From Mya arenaria (lineage: Eukaryota; Mollusca; Bivalvia; Myida; Myidae): a stretch of 64,000 bases of DNA. Position 1 is the first letter of the stretch, and each line of letters opens with the position of its first letter. The position numbers were made by a program, and so were the translations under genes. The stretch is from contig NC_069133.1 in NCBI RefSeq assembly GCF_026914265.1, forward strand, positions 2,455,566 through 2,519,565, given 5' to 3'. Shown in pieces: positions 53,801-64,000 of this stretch. The notes beneath the pieces were generated by a model, which was not told the origin of the DNA, did not search any database, and saw only the letters and a program-made list of their open reading frames with translations.

Positions 53801-56800
53801 CTGTATAGACTCTGGGTAGTGTTCTGTGGGCAGACATTTACACATGGAGACCACTGATCCCTAACTGTATGAAATGTTACCTGTATAGACTCTGGGTAGT
53901 GTTCTGTGGGCATACATTTACACATGGAGACCACTGATCCCTAACTGTATGAAATGTTACCTGTATAGACTCTGGGTAGTGTTCTGTGGGCAGACATTTA
54001 CACATGGAGATCACTGAACCTAACTGTATGAAATGTTACCTGTATAGACTCTGGGTAGTTGTCTGTGGGCATACATTTACACATGGAGACCACTGATCCC
54101 TAACTGTATGAAATGTTACCTGTATAGACTCTGGGTAGTGTTCTGTGGGCAGACATTTACACATGGAGACCACTGATCCCTAACTGTATGAAATGTTACC
54201 TGTATAGACTCTGGGTAGTGTTCTGTGGGCAGACATTTACACATGGAGACCACTGACCCCTAACTGTATGAAATGTTACCTGTATAGACTCTGGGTAGTG
54301 TTCTGTGGGCATACATTTACACATGGAGACCACTGACCCCTAACTGTATGAAATGTTACCTGTATAGACTCTGGGTAGTGTTCTGTGGGCAGACATTTAC
54401 ACATGGAGACCACTGACCCCTAACTGTATGAAATGTTACCTGTATAGACTCTGGGTAGTTGTCTGTGGGCAGACATTTACACATGGAGACCACTGATCCC
54501 TAACTGTATGAAATGTTACCTGTATAGACTCTGGGTAGTGTTCTGTGGGCATACATTTACACATGGAGACCACTGACCCCCTAACTGTATGAAATGTTAC
54601 CTGTATAGACTCTGGGTAGTGTTCTGTGGGCATACATTTACACATGGACACCACTGACCCCTAACTGTATGAAATGTTACCTGTATAGACTCTGGGTAGT
54701 GTTCTGTGGGTATACATTTACACATGGAGATCACTGACCCCTAACTGTATGAAATGTTACCTGTATAGACTCTGGGTAGTGTTCTGTGGGCAGACATTTA
54801 CACATGGAGACCACTGATCCCTAACTGTATGAAATGTTACCTGTATAGACTCTGGGTAGTGTTCTGTGGGCAGACATTTACACATGGAGACCACTGATCC
54901 CTAACTGTATGAAATGTTACCTGTATAGACTCTGGGTAGTGTTCTGTGGGTAGACATTTACACATGGAGACCACTGACCCCTAACTGTATGAAATGTTAC
55001 CTGTATAGACTCTGGGTAGTGTTCTGTGGGCAGACATTTACACATGGAGACCACTGATCCCTAACTGTATGAAATGTTACCTGTATAGACTCTGGGTAGT
55101 GTTCTGTGGGCAGACATTTACACATGGAGACCACTGATCCCTAACTGTATGAAATGTTACCTGTATAGACTCTGGGTAGTGTTCTGTGGGCAGACATTTA
55201 CACATGGAGACCACTGACCCCTAACTGTATGAAATGTTACCTGTATAGACTCTGGGTAGTGTTCTGTGGGCATACATTTACACATGGAGACCACTGATCC
55301 CCTAACTGTATGAAATGTTACCTGTATAGACTCTGGGTAGTGTTCTGTGGGCATACATTTACACATGGACACCACTGACCCCTAACTGTATGAAATGTTA
55401 CCTGTATAGACTCTGGGTAGTGTTCTGTGGGCATACATTTACACATGGAGACCACTGACCCCTAACTGTATGAAATGTTACCTGTATAGACTCTGGGTAG
55501 TGTTCTGTGGGCAGACATTTACACATGGAGACCACTGATCCCTAACTGTATGAAATGTTACCTGTATAGACTCTGGGTAGTGTTCTGTGGGCAGACATTT
55601 ACACATGGAGATCACTGATCCCCTAACTGTATGAAATGTTACCTGTATAGACTCTGGGTAGTGTTCTGTGGGCAGACATTTACACATGGAGACCACTGAC
55701 CCCTAACTGTATGAAATGTTACCTGTATAGACTCTGGGTAGTGTTCTGTGGGCATACATTTACACATGGAGACCACTGATCCCTAACTGTATGAAATGTT
55801 ACCTGTATAGACTCTGGGTAGTGTTCTGTGGGCAGACATTTACACATGGAGACCACTGACCCCTAACTGTATGAAATGTTACCTGTATAGACTCTGGGTA
55901 GTGTTCTGTGGGCAGACATTTACACATGGAGACCACTGACCCCTAACTGTATGAAATGTTACCTGTATAGACTCTGGGTAGTTGTCTGTGGGCATACATT
56001 TACACATGGAGACCACTGACCCCTAACTGTATGAAATGTTACCTGTATAGACTACTGGGTAGTGTTCTGTGGGCAGACATTTACACATGGAGACCACTGA
56101 CCCCTAACTGTATGAAATGTTACCTGTATAGACACTGGGTAGTGTTCTGTGGGCATACATTTACACATGGAGACCACTGATCCCTAACTGTATGAAATGT
56201 TACCTGTATAGACTCTGGGTAGTGTTCTGTGGGTAGACATTTACACATGAAGACCACTGATCCCTAACTGTATGAAATGTTACCTGTATAGACACTGGGT
56301 AGTGTTCTGTGGGCATACATTTACACATGGAGACCACTGACCCCTAACTGTATGAAATGTTACCTGTATAGACTCTGGGTAGTGTTCTGTGGGTAGACAT
56401 TTACACATGGAGACCACTGACCCCTAACTGTATGAAATGTTACCTGTATAGACTCTGGGTAGTGTTCTGTGGGCATACATTTACACATGGAGACCACTGA
56501 CCCCTAACTGTATGAAATGTTACCTGTATATACTCTGGGTAGTGTTCTGTGGGCATACATTTACACATGGAGACCACTGACCCCTAACTGTATGAAATGT
56601 TACCTGTATAGACTCTGGGTAGTGTTCTGTGGGCATACATTTACACATGGAGACCACTGACCCCTAACTGTATGAAATGTTACCTGTATAGACTCTGGGT
56701 AGTGTTCTGTGGGTAGACATTTACACATGGAGACCACTGATCCCTAACTGTATGAAATGTTACCTGTATAGACTCTGGGTAATGTTCTGTGGGCATACAT

Positions 56801-59800
56801 TTACACATGGAGACCACTGACCCCTAACTGTATGAAATGTTACCTGTATAGACTCTGGGTAGTGTTCTGTAGGCATACATTTACACATGGAGACCACTGA
56901 TCCCTAACTGTATGAAATGTTACCTGTATAGACTCTGGGTAGTGTTCTGTGGGCAGACATTTACACATGGATCACTGATCCCTATCTGTATGAAATGTTA
57001 CCTGTATAGACTCTGGGAAGTGTTCTGTGGGCAGACATTTACACATGGAGACCACTGACCCCTAACTGTATGAAATGTTACCTGTATAGACTCTGGGAAG
57101 TGTTCTGTGGGCAGACATTTACACATGGAGACCACTGACCCCTAACTGTATGAAATGTTACCTGTATAGACTCTGGGTAGTGTTCTGTGGGCAGACATTT
57201 ACACATGGAGATCACTGATCCCTAACTGTATGAAATGTTACCTGTATAGACACTGGGTAGTGTTCTTTGGGTAGACATTTACACATGGAGACCACTGACC
57301 CCTAACTGTATGAAATGTTACCTGTATAGACTCTGGGTAGTGTTCTGTGGGCATACATTTACACATGGAAACCACTGATCCCTAACTGTATGAAATGTTA
57401 CCTGTATAGACTCTGGGTAGTGTTCTGTGGGCATACATTTACACATGGAGACCACTGATCCCTAACTGTATGAAATGTTACCTGTATAGACTCTGGGTAG
57501 TGTTCTGTGGGCAGACATTTACACATGGAGACCACTGATCCCTAACTGTATGAAATGTTACCTGTATAGACTCTGGGTAGTGTTCTGTGGGCAGACATTT
57601 ACACATGGAGATCACTGATCCCTAACTGTATGAAATGTTACCTGTATATACTCTGGGTAGTGTTCTGTGGGCATACATTTACACATGGAGACCACTGATC
57701 CCTAACTGTATGAAATGTTACCTGTATAGACACTGGGTAGTGTTCTGTGGGCATACATTTACACATGGAGACCACTGATCCCTAACTGTATGAAATGTTA
57801 CCTGTATATACTCTGGGTAGTGTTCTGTGGGCATACATTTACACATGGAGATCACTGATCCCTAACTGTATGAAATGTTACCTGTATAGACACTGGGTAG
57901 TGTTCTGTGGGTAGACATTTACACATGGAGACCACTGATCCCTAACTGTATGAAATGTTACCTGTATAGACACTGGGTAGTGTTCTGTGGGCATACATTT
58001 ACACATGGAGACCACTGATCCCTAACTGTATGAAATGTTACCTGTATAGACTCTGGGTAGTGTTCTGTGGGCAGACATTTACACATGGAGACCACTGACC
58101 CCTAACTGTATGAAATGTTACCTGTATATACTCTGGGTAGTGTTCTGTGGGCATACATTTACACATGGAGATCACTGATCCCTAACTGTATGAAATGTTA
58201 CCTGTATAGACACTGGGTAGTGTTCTGTGGGTAGACAATTACACATGGAGACCACTGATCCCTAACTGTATGAAATGTTACCTGTATAGACACTGGGTAG
58301 TGTTCTGTGGGCATACATTTACACATGGAGACCACTGACCCCTAACTGTATGAAATGTTACCTGTATATACTCTGGGTAGTGTTCTGTGGGCATACATTT
58401 ACACATGGAGATCACTGATCCCTAACTGTATGAAATGTTACCTGTATAGACACTGGGTAGTGTTCTGTGGGTAGACATTTACACATGGAGACCACTGATC
58501 CCTAACTGTATGAAATGTTACCTGTATAGACTCTGGGTAGTGTTCTGTGGGCAGACATTTACACATGGAGACCACTGACCCCTAACTGTATGAAATGTTA
58601 CCTGTATATACTCTGGGTAGTGTTCTGTGGGCATACATTTACACATGGAGACCACTGATCCCTAACTGTATGAAATGTTACCTGTATATACTCTGGGTAG
58701 TGTTCTGTGGGCATACATTTACACATGGAGACCACTGACCCCTAACTGTATGAAATGTTACCTGTATAGACACTGGGTAGTGTTCTGTGGGTAGACATTT
58801 TCACATGGAGACCACTGACCCCTAACTGTATGAAATGTAACCTGTATAGACTCTGGGTAGTGTTCTGTGGGTAGACATTTACACATGAAGACCACTGATC
58901 CCTAACTGTATGAAATGTTACCTGTATAGACTCTGGGTAGTGTTCTGTGGGCAGACATTTACACATGGAGACCACTGATCCCTAACTGTATGAAATGTTA
59001 CCTGTATAGACTCTGGGTAGTGTTCTGTGGGTAGACATTTACACATGGAGACCATTGACCCCTAACTGTATGAAATGTTACCTGTATAGACTCTGGGTAG
59101 TGTTCTGTGGGCAGACATTTACACATGGAGACCACTGATCCCTAACTGTATGAAATGTTACCTGTATAGACTCTGGGTAGTGTTCTGTGGGCAGACATTT
59201 ACACATGGAGACCACTGATCCCTAACTGTATGAAATGTTACCTGTATAGACACTGGGTAGTGTTCTGTGGGCATACATTTACACATGGAGACCACTGATC
59301 CCTAACTGTATGAAATGTTACCTGTATAGACTCTGGGTAGTTGTCTGTGGGCATACATTTACACATGGAGATCACTGGCTCGAAAATCTCCCGGAATGTC
59401 ATCAAATCTTTGTACATCTTGGAAAACTCAAGCAACAGCCCCAATGTTGTGTTAATAGCTGTTAATCTGCAAAAAAATACATATTTTTTCCCCATGTCTT
59501 TAAATGTAGATTCGGAAACAAAAAAACCCATATCACATTAAATTAGCAGCCACAGTTTGATCGAAACTGTGTATGGACAGTAGCAGAAAATGGAACACTT
59601 TCACTGCCCCCTAGCAATGGCTCTATCAATTTCAAAACGTTCACAAACTAACAAGCTAAACATAATTTTAAAATTGCTTATATAATGTATATACACCCCC
59701 TGTTAAAGCTGTAAACCATAGAACTGCAGAGTGAAAACTTGGCTTGTCTGTTATTTTACAGTGGGAGAAATGGCATATTGTAACAATAAAGCTAGAGTTA

Positions 59801-62800
59801 TAGACCTTGCTATACTTGTGCATAATGTCTCTGGCAACATGTGTACCAAGTTTTATTTGAATATTGAACGTTTTATTTAGTTTGACTGGCCAAGGTTGAA
59901 GATTTTACACAACAACTTTCAAGGCAATACAATGGCTATGACAATGCCTCGACTTCTTCGAAAAACAGATTAGCTAATAAAGGTACATACTTGAACTGGT
60001 CAGTGTTGTACATCTCTATGTCCACTTCTGGGGTCATCATGGTTTGTAGTGACCACTTAATGGTCTCCAGTCTGTAAAGAAACAATTAATGCATTTTGTA
60101 AAAACTAAGATTCCCCTTTAATTATGAGGTTCTATTACACACTAATTTTAAAATGTCTCTAGAGCAAAAATCATATAAAATTATTTATTTTTAAAACCTC
60201 GTTTGGATAGCAGGGTTCATACAGCCAGACTGTTAAAAAAAAATCAAGGAATTCCAATATATAACATTCAAGAACCCTTATTTGATTTTCAAGGATTATC
60301 TTAAATAACAAATATCAACACATATTTTCAAAGACTTTCAATAATAGCAAGCTATGAAAATAATTCATTTTGTGACGTAGACCTGTCAAACATTTAGCAA
60401 TTCTTTAAGGTTTTTTCTGACTTTACAGGGGATTTCAGGGCAGATTCCCCATTCAACTGATGTCAATGACTTTTATTTAAAGTCTTCACCATTTTTAGGT
60501 CAACCAGCCAAGGAACAGCAAGAAACAAAACTTTTGTTGAAAACACAAGACATTCACAACAAAAGTGAAACGAGAAACAAAAACAGACTAAACCGGTCGT
60601 CATGTTAATTATACCACTGGAGTCTAAGACCCATACCCATACCGTTAAACGCACGCCAACAGATTGGAAAAGCACAAAATACTAGCAAAGCATCCACTTA
60701 CATCAAACTTTTTTTGCAAAGATCAACCTTTTGTGTTACAGAAACTTCATTTGGCGCAGAACAAGGAAATTCAAGGAATATATCCAAAATACCGTGCAAG
60801 TGCTTCTCAAGCAGTTTTATACGCAAAATGAAAGTTCAAGTACTGGTTGTTTTAAGGATTTTTTGTTGCAAATTTAAGGGCATTTCATCCAGCAGCCTAA
60901 AATTCAAGTACTTTTTAAGTCTGTGCAGACTCTGGATAGGGACATGTATAAACTATAAAGGTACTTTGATCATGTCCAAATTAATAGAGGGGTGTTAAAC
61001 ACTTAGGGCATAAACAGATCAACACTAACTAGATCATCAAAGGATGAGTGTGATCTAATATTAAGACTTCATTGTACAATTGTTAACTTGTGCTTAGTAA
61101 CTCTTGCTGTAATGATGTTGTGTGAGAGATTGGTCTTGTGTTGAGGGATAAACCAGAGTTACAGTACCCAGAAAATCCCTCCTGTAAGATTTAGTGACCA
61201 CCTATCTCACATATGACCAGGTTGGGAATCAAACCATGGGGAAAACTTGCTAAGAAGAAAATGTCTCGACAAATAAAACATATATGTTGTGATAACTTGG
61301 ACTCCTAGGAATATCAGTGATCTAGATCACAGGAAAAAATTGCCTTGCCCAACAAAATACCCCACATAAGTTTGCATAGACCACGAAAGCACACTTTTTG
61401 TCTTTCAAAAATTGTCAGAATTAATCAATACCAGAATGTTAAAAAAATAAAGTCGTACTTGTCTGTTTTACTGGCGACCTGGAGCAGGTTAATATTTCCA
61501 CCGACTGGTCTGAAAGGGGGTCTCACGTCAGCCACTGTAAAATAACATTGTGATTCATAAAATAAGTTTTATATAAGTTCTTTTCTAAAATAAAATCCGA
61601 GCTAATTCTGGATTGTAAATAGGTCTTACAATTCTTGTGTCTCAGTTAATGCAATCATGCATTTTGGATGCATGATCTTCTTAATTATTTTACATTATTA
61701 CCGTATGTGAATAACAAAATAAGTGCTGCAGAGCCAAAGCCATTTCGTGTCTGTTATTCTTCCATCTAACAAGGCGTATTACTGAACAATGATTAAAACC
61801 AGAATTACTGACCTTCCTTTACATGTGAGTATTGTATCTGTCAACATTTGTAGCAAGTTTCATTTCATATCTTGAACTGTTTTGTGTTATGGCCAAAGTT
61901 AAAGGTTTTGGACGACTGTACAACAACATCAGGTTAGGGTTCAATACCCCGGTACATCAACACTGAGGCTATGAAAATAATACCTCTACATTTCTTCTCC
62001 AAATTCTTAAGTTGTTAGATCGTAGAATAAGCAATGCAGACTTACACTTGTTGGGTTTTTTATTTGAGGCATAAAACAGCAGTCCATGTAGAAAGTTGAC
62101 CACTTCCGGGATGTACCGCTTGGACAGGCTCACATACTGAAACAGTAGCATGCTAAATAGGAATATGTTTTGTAAAAACTGAAAGGAAAAGATCTCATTA
62201 CATGTACCTTGTAGTTTATTTTACACTTATGTACTTAGTAAACATTTGGTCATGCAGAATTGATTCCATATTAAGCTTAAACAGGTGGGTATTTTTTCAA
62301 CCTTCAGAATGATGATTTTTTTAATAAATTCCAGGTTAAAAAAAGACAACTGAATTTAGTAGATTTTAAAAATAATAATATGAGAATTAAGAATTATATA
62401 ACGTACTAGGACAGCTTTAATTTCTAGTTGACTAGACCTTTCAATGAATATATTACCTTTATAATGTTTTCTGGTTTTCATTGGTAAAAATTGTTATTAT
62501 GAGCATAAGTCTGTACATTTGTTTGAACATTAGTTGTAAAGATAAAAAAATGTATTTTTTCTTGTTTTTTTTTCTTCAGGAAAATTTGAAACTAATACAA
62601 TAAATAAATTGGGCCTTAAATAAAATTTTCAGATTTAATTGTAGCAAATAAACATAAAAGACCAAATGACGTGTATGCATTTATTGGCCACCAAATTGAA
62701 TGGAATAGACTGAGCTTCTCTGTGATATGTTTGACACTAGATGGGTTACACTTAAGCTTCAATGGGGTTTGATGGACTCTTGAATTTACTGAATTTGTCT

Positions 62801-63365
62801 GTATATTGCTTGACACCTCATGGACTTTTATGTGAGCCACAATAACAACTTGGACCCCAAGCATACTTTATAATGATTATATGAGCTGGGTATAACCACT
62901 TTCAGAAATGTTTGGTACAAATGAGTTGGTTGCAGCCACAATGTGGTTAACATATCATTGATTAGATTGGGTATAGCATCTCTTGGGCATATTTAAATCT
63001 TTAGAAGATAGATGTTATTGACAAATATGCATACAAGTTTCTAATGAATACCTTCAATATCTTCCAAGTCATTATCAACATTACAGTTCCCACAATGCAG
63101 CATTGCCAATGACACAAAGACCATATGATCTTTGAACATCTCCACTTCTTTTCTTTGGGAAACAAGTTAAAGTTGTGAAGTTCATTATATAAAGATATAC
63201 CTCGAGACAGAGCGTACACAGCAGCTGTCCAGCAAGGATGTCCCGACCGTGATTGACTGGAGACTGACCAAGGATCTGACACATAAACACCATTGCCGAG
63301 GTTGTAACCTCGTGACGGAAATCAGACGTCGGGAACAACTGGGAAACCAGCTTGAACATCATCAG
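29692..63365 (-). CDS. NOP14: NOP14 nucleolar protein, C-terminal eight exons (partial gene)
   Basis: Minus-strand exons in transcript order: 63201-63365, 62046-62136, 61459-61534, 59991-60071, 59322-59466, 33838-33959, 33178-33266, 29692-29876. All introns are GT-AG and the phases agree throughout (0,1,2,2,0,2,1). Together they give 317 codons plus TGA. NOP14 is a nucleolar component of the small-subunit processome needed for 18S rRNA maturation and 40S assembly, acting with NOC4 and EMG1 in yeast. Recognition rests on family hallmarks: SQLFPTSDFRH, LCTLCLEYVSLSKRYIPE, VVNFLHGLLFYAS, KKPKPLKMFEP, LLHKYKKEMKGAARELKKDT, FLAREKLRD and the EARKRRVREIMGGLAHQEGE C terminus. Animal NOP14 is about 850 residues, so this is roughly the last 37%; the rest lies upstream, past 64000. 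The reading frame is intact. Its introns hold a 17-kb and a 3-kb tandem array. Confidence 0.93.
29950..33150. repeat. 22-bp minisatellite (~145 units) filling NOP14's last intron
   Basis: Consensus unit cataatgcaccatatcaatg+ta, with variants at the atcaatgt block (tttatgt, gttaattc, cttcattc, tcgatgc). A higher-order repeat of 981 bp is present three times: the marker 'caccttatcaatgtac' is at about 30297, 31278 and 32259. The array fills most of the 3.3-kb intron and stops 27 bp from the upstream exon's 5' splice site. The unit has no stop codon in the minus-strand frames and 22 is not a multiple of 3, giving spurious MVHYVHQNGALC-type frames. Confidence 0.95.
33178..33266 (-). CDS. NOP14: NOP14 exon
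   Basis: Acceptor tctttcag|GTTTGATG, donor ATGAAAG|gtagag. Encodes FDGRKKGRRGTKDFNEKQ and LLHKYKKEMKG; the KYKKEMKGA stretch spans the junction to the last exon as in other NOP14 proteins. Confidence 0.93.
33318..33720. repeat. Dispersed repeat, core resembling 34140-34550
   Basis: Words such as 'gagagtggacactgt', 'tttttgccaa.tcaagggtca', 'ggctggttatc', 'tatgcccatacaca' and 'tgatgactgga' recur in the same order at 34210-34540. This marks a decayed interspersed element, in NOP14 intronic sequence. Confidence 0.6.
33838..33959 (-). CDS. NOP14: NOP14 exon
   Basis: Acceptor tctttgcag|ACCAGAAT, donor GAGGAGAA|gtaagc. Encodes TRIELLVSQCEEYSSKSRQP then AMQKKKPKPLKMFEPKVEE. It joins PESIQ of the exon 25 kb upstream in phase 0. 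Confidence 0.93.
34140..34550. mobile_element. Decayed pearl/HINE-like element
   Basis: Starts CAACAAGAGTGCCAACT like the other elements (ACAAGAG start), followed by two diverged core units containing 'ctggttat' and 'gatgactggacaa'. The 3' hairpin is not recognisable, so it is probably 3'-truncated. Confidence 0.5.
35497..37710. mobile_element. Pearl/HINE-like element 1, ten 145-bp core units
   Basis: Starts ACAAGA then GGGCCATgATGGCCC and GCTCACCTGT (35524-35533). About ten tandem core units of ~145 bp follow (marker ttgacctagtgacctag at 36172, 36317, 36461, 36606 and onward), then an (ACGG)n microsatellite (37618-37646), then the 3' hairpin GCTCACCTTGTCAC-TAC-GTGACAGGTGAGC (37675-37704) and TAAAAA. 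The hairpin right arm is the reverse complement of the 5' subterminal GCTCACCTGT. It encodes no protein. The arrangement of core array, microsatellite and palindromic end is that of the bivalve pearl type. Confidence 0.82.
37618..37646. repeat. (ACGG)n microsatellite inside element 1
   Basis: About seven ACGG units directly before the 3' hairpin, a position shared by pearl-type elements. Confidence 0.9.
38349..38607. mobile_element. TA-flanked MITE A (259 bp)
   Basis: Left end AAGCTGCACTCTCACAGATC and right end ...TTGTGAGAGTGCAACTT are inverted repeats, flanked by TA (38347-38348 and 38608-38609). Non-coding. The termini and TA duplication fit a Tc1/mariner-type non-autonomous element. Confidence 0.75.
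39087..40386. mobile_element. Pearl/HINE-like element 3, ~175-bp core units
   Basis: Starts ACAAGA then GCTGTCacagaGACAGC and GCTCGACTATTC (39112-39123). About seven core units of 160-180 bp follow (marker 'gcaatac.tcaagtagttgc' and variants from 39196 to 40238), then a GAC-rich microsatellite (40305-40336), then the 3' end TTCGAATAGTCGAGC+TAAAAA. The right arm GAATAGTCGAGC is the exact reverse complement of the 5' GCTCGACTATTC. The left hairpin arm is imperfect. Confidence 0.78.
40491..41796. mobile_element. Pearl/HINE-like element 4, six 182-bp core units
   Basis: Starts AACAAGAGCT then GTCACagtatGTGAC and ATGCCCCC (40518-40525). Six core units at ~182-bp spacing follow (marker gtgaccttgacctttgagg), then a GACGGACAGACAG microsatellite, then the hairpin TATGCCCACCTTGGGGGCATA (41772-41792) and AAAAAT. 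GGGGGCAT is the reverse complement of the 5' ATGCCCCC. Confidence 0.78.
41934..59377 (-). repeat. 80-bp minisatellite (~218 copies) derived from a NOP14 exon end
   Basis: The period is 80 bp over 17.4 kb, with a few 79- and 81-bp units. On the minus strand each unit carries about 55 nt matching the 3' end of NOP14 exon 59322-59466 (encoding SMCKCxPTxxYPESIQ), then CAG|GTAACA (the exon's own 5' splice site), then about 24 nt of intron start (tttcatacagttaggg). The array abuts and overlaps the exon, which forms its last unit. Variants such as gagacc/gacacc/gagatc, gcagaca/gcataca and tgttctg/ttgtctg mark higher-order repeats. Expansion evidently started from a duplication spanning the exon-intron junction. 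Confidence 0.95.
59322..59466 (-). CDS. NOP14: NOP14 exon that seeded the 80-bp array
   Basis: Acceptor tttttttgcag|ATTAACAG, donor TATACAG|gtaaca. Encodes LTAINTTLGLLLEFSKMYKD, then FREIFEPVISMCKCMPTDNY and PESIQ. The unique part ends near 59378; the remaining 56 nt is the homologue of the array unit. The exon reads TDNYPES where most array units would read TEHYPES. Confidence 0.92.
59800..59990. repeat. Dispersed repeat, homologous to 61800-61985
   Basis: Shares the ordered words 'caacat.tgta.caagttt.attt', 'gaac.gtttt', 'tggccaa.gtt', 'tacaacaac' and 'ggctatga' with 61800-61985. Intronic. Confidence 0.6.
59991..60071 (-). CDS. NOP14: NOP14 exon
   Basis: Acceptor tctttacag|ACTGGAGA, donor TTCAA|gtatgt. 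Encodes LETIKWSLQTMMTPEVDIEM then YNTDQF. Confidence 0.9.
60240..60910. repeat. Probable dispersed repeat with 'tcaaggaatt' words
   Basis: AT-rich intronic sequence with recurring 'ttcaaggaa', 'ttcaagtactt' and 'tttcaaggatt' words on the same strand. No coding content was recognised. Confidence 0.3.
61459..61534 (-). CDS. NOP14: NOP14 exon
   Basis: Acceptor attttacag|TGGCTGAC, donor GACAA|gtacga. Encodes ADVRPPFRPVGGNINLLQVA then SKTDK across the junction. Confidence 0.9.
61800..61985. repeat. Dispersed repeat, homologous to 59800-59990
   Basis: Second copy of the repeat noted at 59800; the two are in the same orientation in adjacent introns. Confidence 0.6.
62046..62136 (-). CDS. NOP14: NOP14 exon
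   Basis: Acceptor ctgtttcag|TATGTGAG, donor AACAAGT|gtaagt. Encodes YVSLSKRYIPEVVNFLHGLL then FYASNKKPNK, a highly conserved NOP14 core segment. Confidence 0.93.
62137..63200 (-). other. NOP14: NOP14 intron, nothing else recognised
   Basis: AT-rich intron with no identifiable element. Confidence 0.6.
63201..63365 (-). CDS. NOP14: NOP14 exon (first in window)
   Basis: Acceptor atgttacag|CTGATGAT, donor CTCGAG|gtatat. Encodes 55 codons, LMMFKLVSQLFPTSDFRHEV through LAGQLLCTLCLE. Upstream exons lie outside the window. Confidence 0.92.
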
Positions 63366-63639
63366 CTGTAACATAAAACACCAGGAATACACATTATTGA
63401 GGTATAATGCTCTATTACTAATCTTAGATCATGATTAAAACATTTAAAAAATTAAATCATCTTGAAATCCTAAATCAATTAAGCAGATAAAAACATGCTT
63501 TAACTGCATTTTACACAATATTCTGTCTTAGATTAGTCAAACCACACAACAGAAAACAATAAAACTTTCATATCTATCAGCAACTTGAATTCTGTGAATA
63601 GGTTGTGTCACCTGCAAGGAGCGCCCATTATGTGTTGAG

Positions 63640-63900
63640 TAAATGTCGTCATGAGCATGAACTATTAACCCAAAAATTAATAGGGCCATTGACAAATGTG
63701 CATACACAGTTTAAACTTTACACCAAGTCATTCAAAATTTATTGATAAAAAATGTTGTATTTTTTCTAATAAAGGTCACCATGACCATGGCCTTTGACCT
63801 ATTAACCCCAAAATCAATTGGGGGAATCCACTGACCATGACCAACCTGCATATCAAGACATTTAAAAGCTATTGATTATCACTATGTAAAATATCCTGAA
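63640..63900. repeat. Dispersed tandem-like repeat in NOP14 intron
   Basis: 'gtca.catgagcatga.ctattaaccc.aaaa.taat.ggg' occurs twice (about 63645 and 63775), each followed by 'tgcata' and 'aagtcatt/aagacattt'. These are two ~130-bp units of an interspersed element. Confidence 0.5.
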
Positions 63901-64000
63901 ATGGTAAGTTCTTAATAAAATATAAGAGTGTTTGTACAAGTATGGAAATAATATATTTGTATTGGAGTTGGAATGTTATTGGTAGAAAGTTTATAATGCA

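Larger units (their letters stand above)
33960..59321 (-). other. NOP14: 25.4-kb NOP14 intron rich in repeats
   Basis: The intron runs from donor gtaaca (59321) to acceptor tttgcag (33960). It contains, from low to high coordinate, a decayed pearl-like element, an intact-looking pearl/HINE-like element, a MITE, a second MITE holding two nested pearl/HINE-like elements, and the 17.4-kb 80-bp array. The gaps 34551-35496 and 37711-38348 are AT-rich with nothing recognised. Confidence 0.85.

Noticed and set aside
41934..59377. CRISPR-like array or repeated protein-coding gene (72-codon frames SMCKCLPTEHYPESIQ...)
   Set aside because: Units are contiguous 80-bp copies without unique spacers, in a eukaryotic intron. 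The frames arise where 81-bp units restore phase and are copies of the NOP14 exon end, not independent genes.
62616..62864. 82-codon minus-strand frame in a NOP14 intron
   Set aside because: No acceptor/donor pair in phase with the flanking exons, and flanking exons already join in frame.

Overview
The window looks like nuclear DNA from a bivalve mollusc. It is AT-rich and intron-rich with GT-AG introns. It carries a conserved eukaryotic ribosome-biogenesis gene (NOP14), and its interspersed repeats are of the kind that dominate clam and oyster genomes: pearl/HINE-like elements with tandem cores and GAC/ACGG microsatellites, a TA-flanked MITE with GCACTCTCACAG termini, a pogo-like MITE and a tRNA-derived SINE. 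The assignment to Bivalvia rests on remembered repeat types and was not searched; the species is not determined.

Layout. 1-8.9 kb: mostly unassigned AT-rich DNA with degenerate repeats and one TA-flanked pogo-like MITE (2997-3160). 8.9-19.4 kb: two diverged direct copies, about 8 kb apart, of a two-exon kinase-like gene. Both are broken. Between them lie a complete SINE with a 12-bp target duplication and a 2.5-kb, 31-bp-period minisatellite. 20.5-24.8 kb: a decayed, intronless transposon-like gene with a Cys-rich PHD-like N terminus, a basic coiled-coil region, a HIDFSENY-containing core and a C-terminal small-barrel domain. Repeated ACACCGTTAC-type motifs flank it and a four-unit 60-bp repeat lies upstream. 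25.1-28.9 kb: a strong palindrome, fragments of a minus-strand non-LTR retrotransposon, microsatellites and a pearl/HINE-like element. 29.7-63.4 kb: the last eight coding exons of NOP14 on the minus strand (954 coding nt including the stop; all splice phases agree). The 5' part of the gene lies beyond 64000.

The NOP14 introns are the striking part. The last intron is almost wholly a 3.2-kb array of 22-bp units arranged in a 981-bp higher-order repeat. A 25-kb intron contains pearl/HINE-like elements, two of them nested inside a MITE, plus a 17.4-kb array of 80-bp units (about 218 copies). This 80-bp unit is itself a copy of the last ~55 nt of the adjacent NOP14 exon together with its 5' splice site and the start of the intron. 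The pre-mRNA therefore carries roughly two hundred copies of an authentic exon/5'-splice-site junction directly downstream of the real one. A second observation of interest is that four sequence-unrelated pearl/HINE-like elements keep the same terminal architecture: ACAAGAG, a short palindrome, then a subterminal arm that is reverse-complementary to the right arm of the 3' terminal hairpin. The arm sequence differs in each element but the complementarity is kept.
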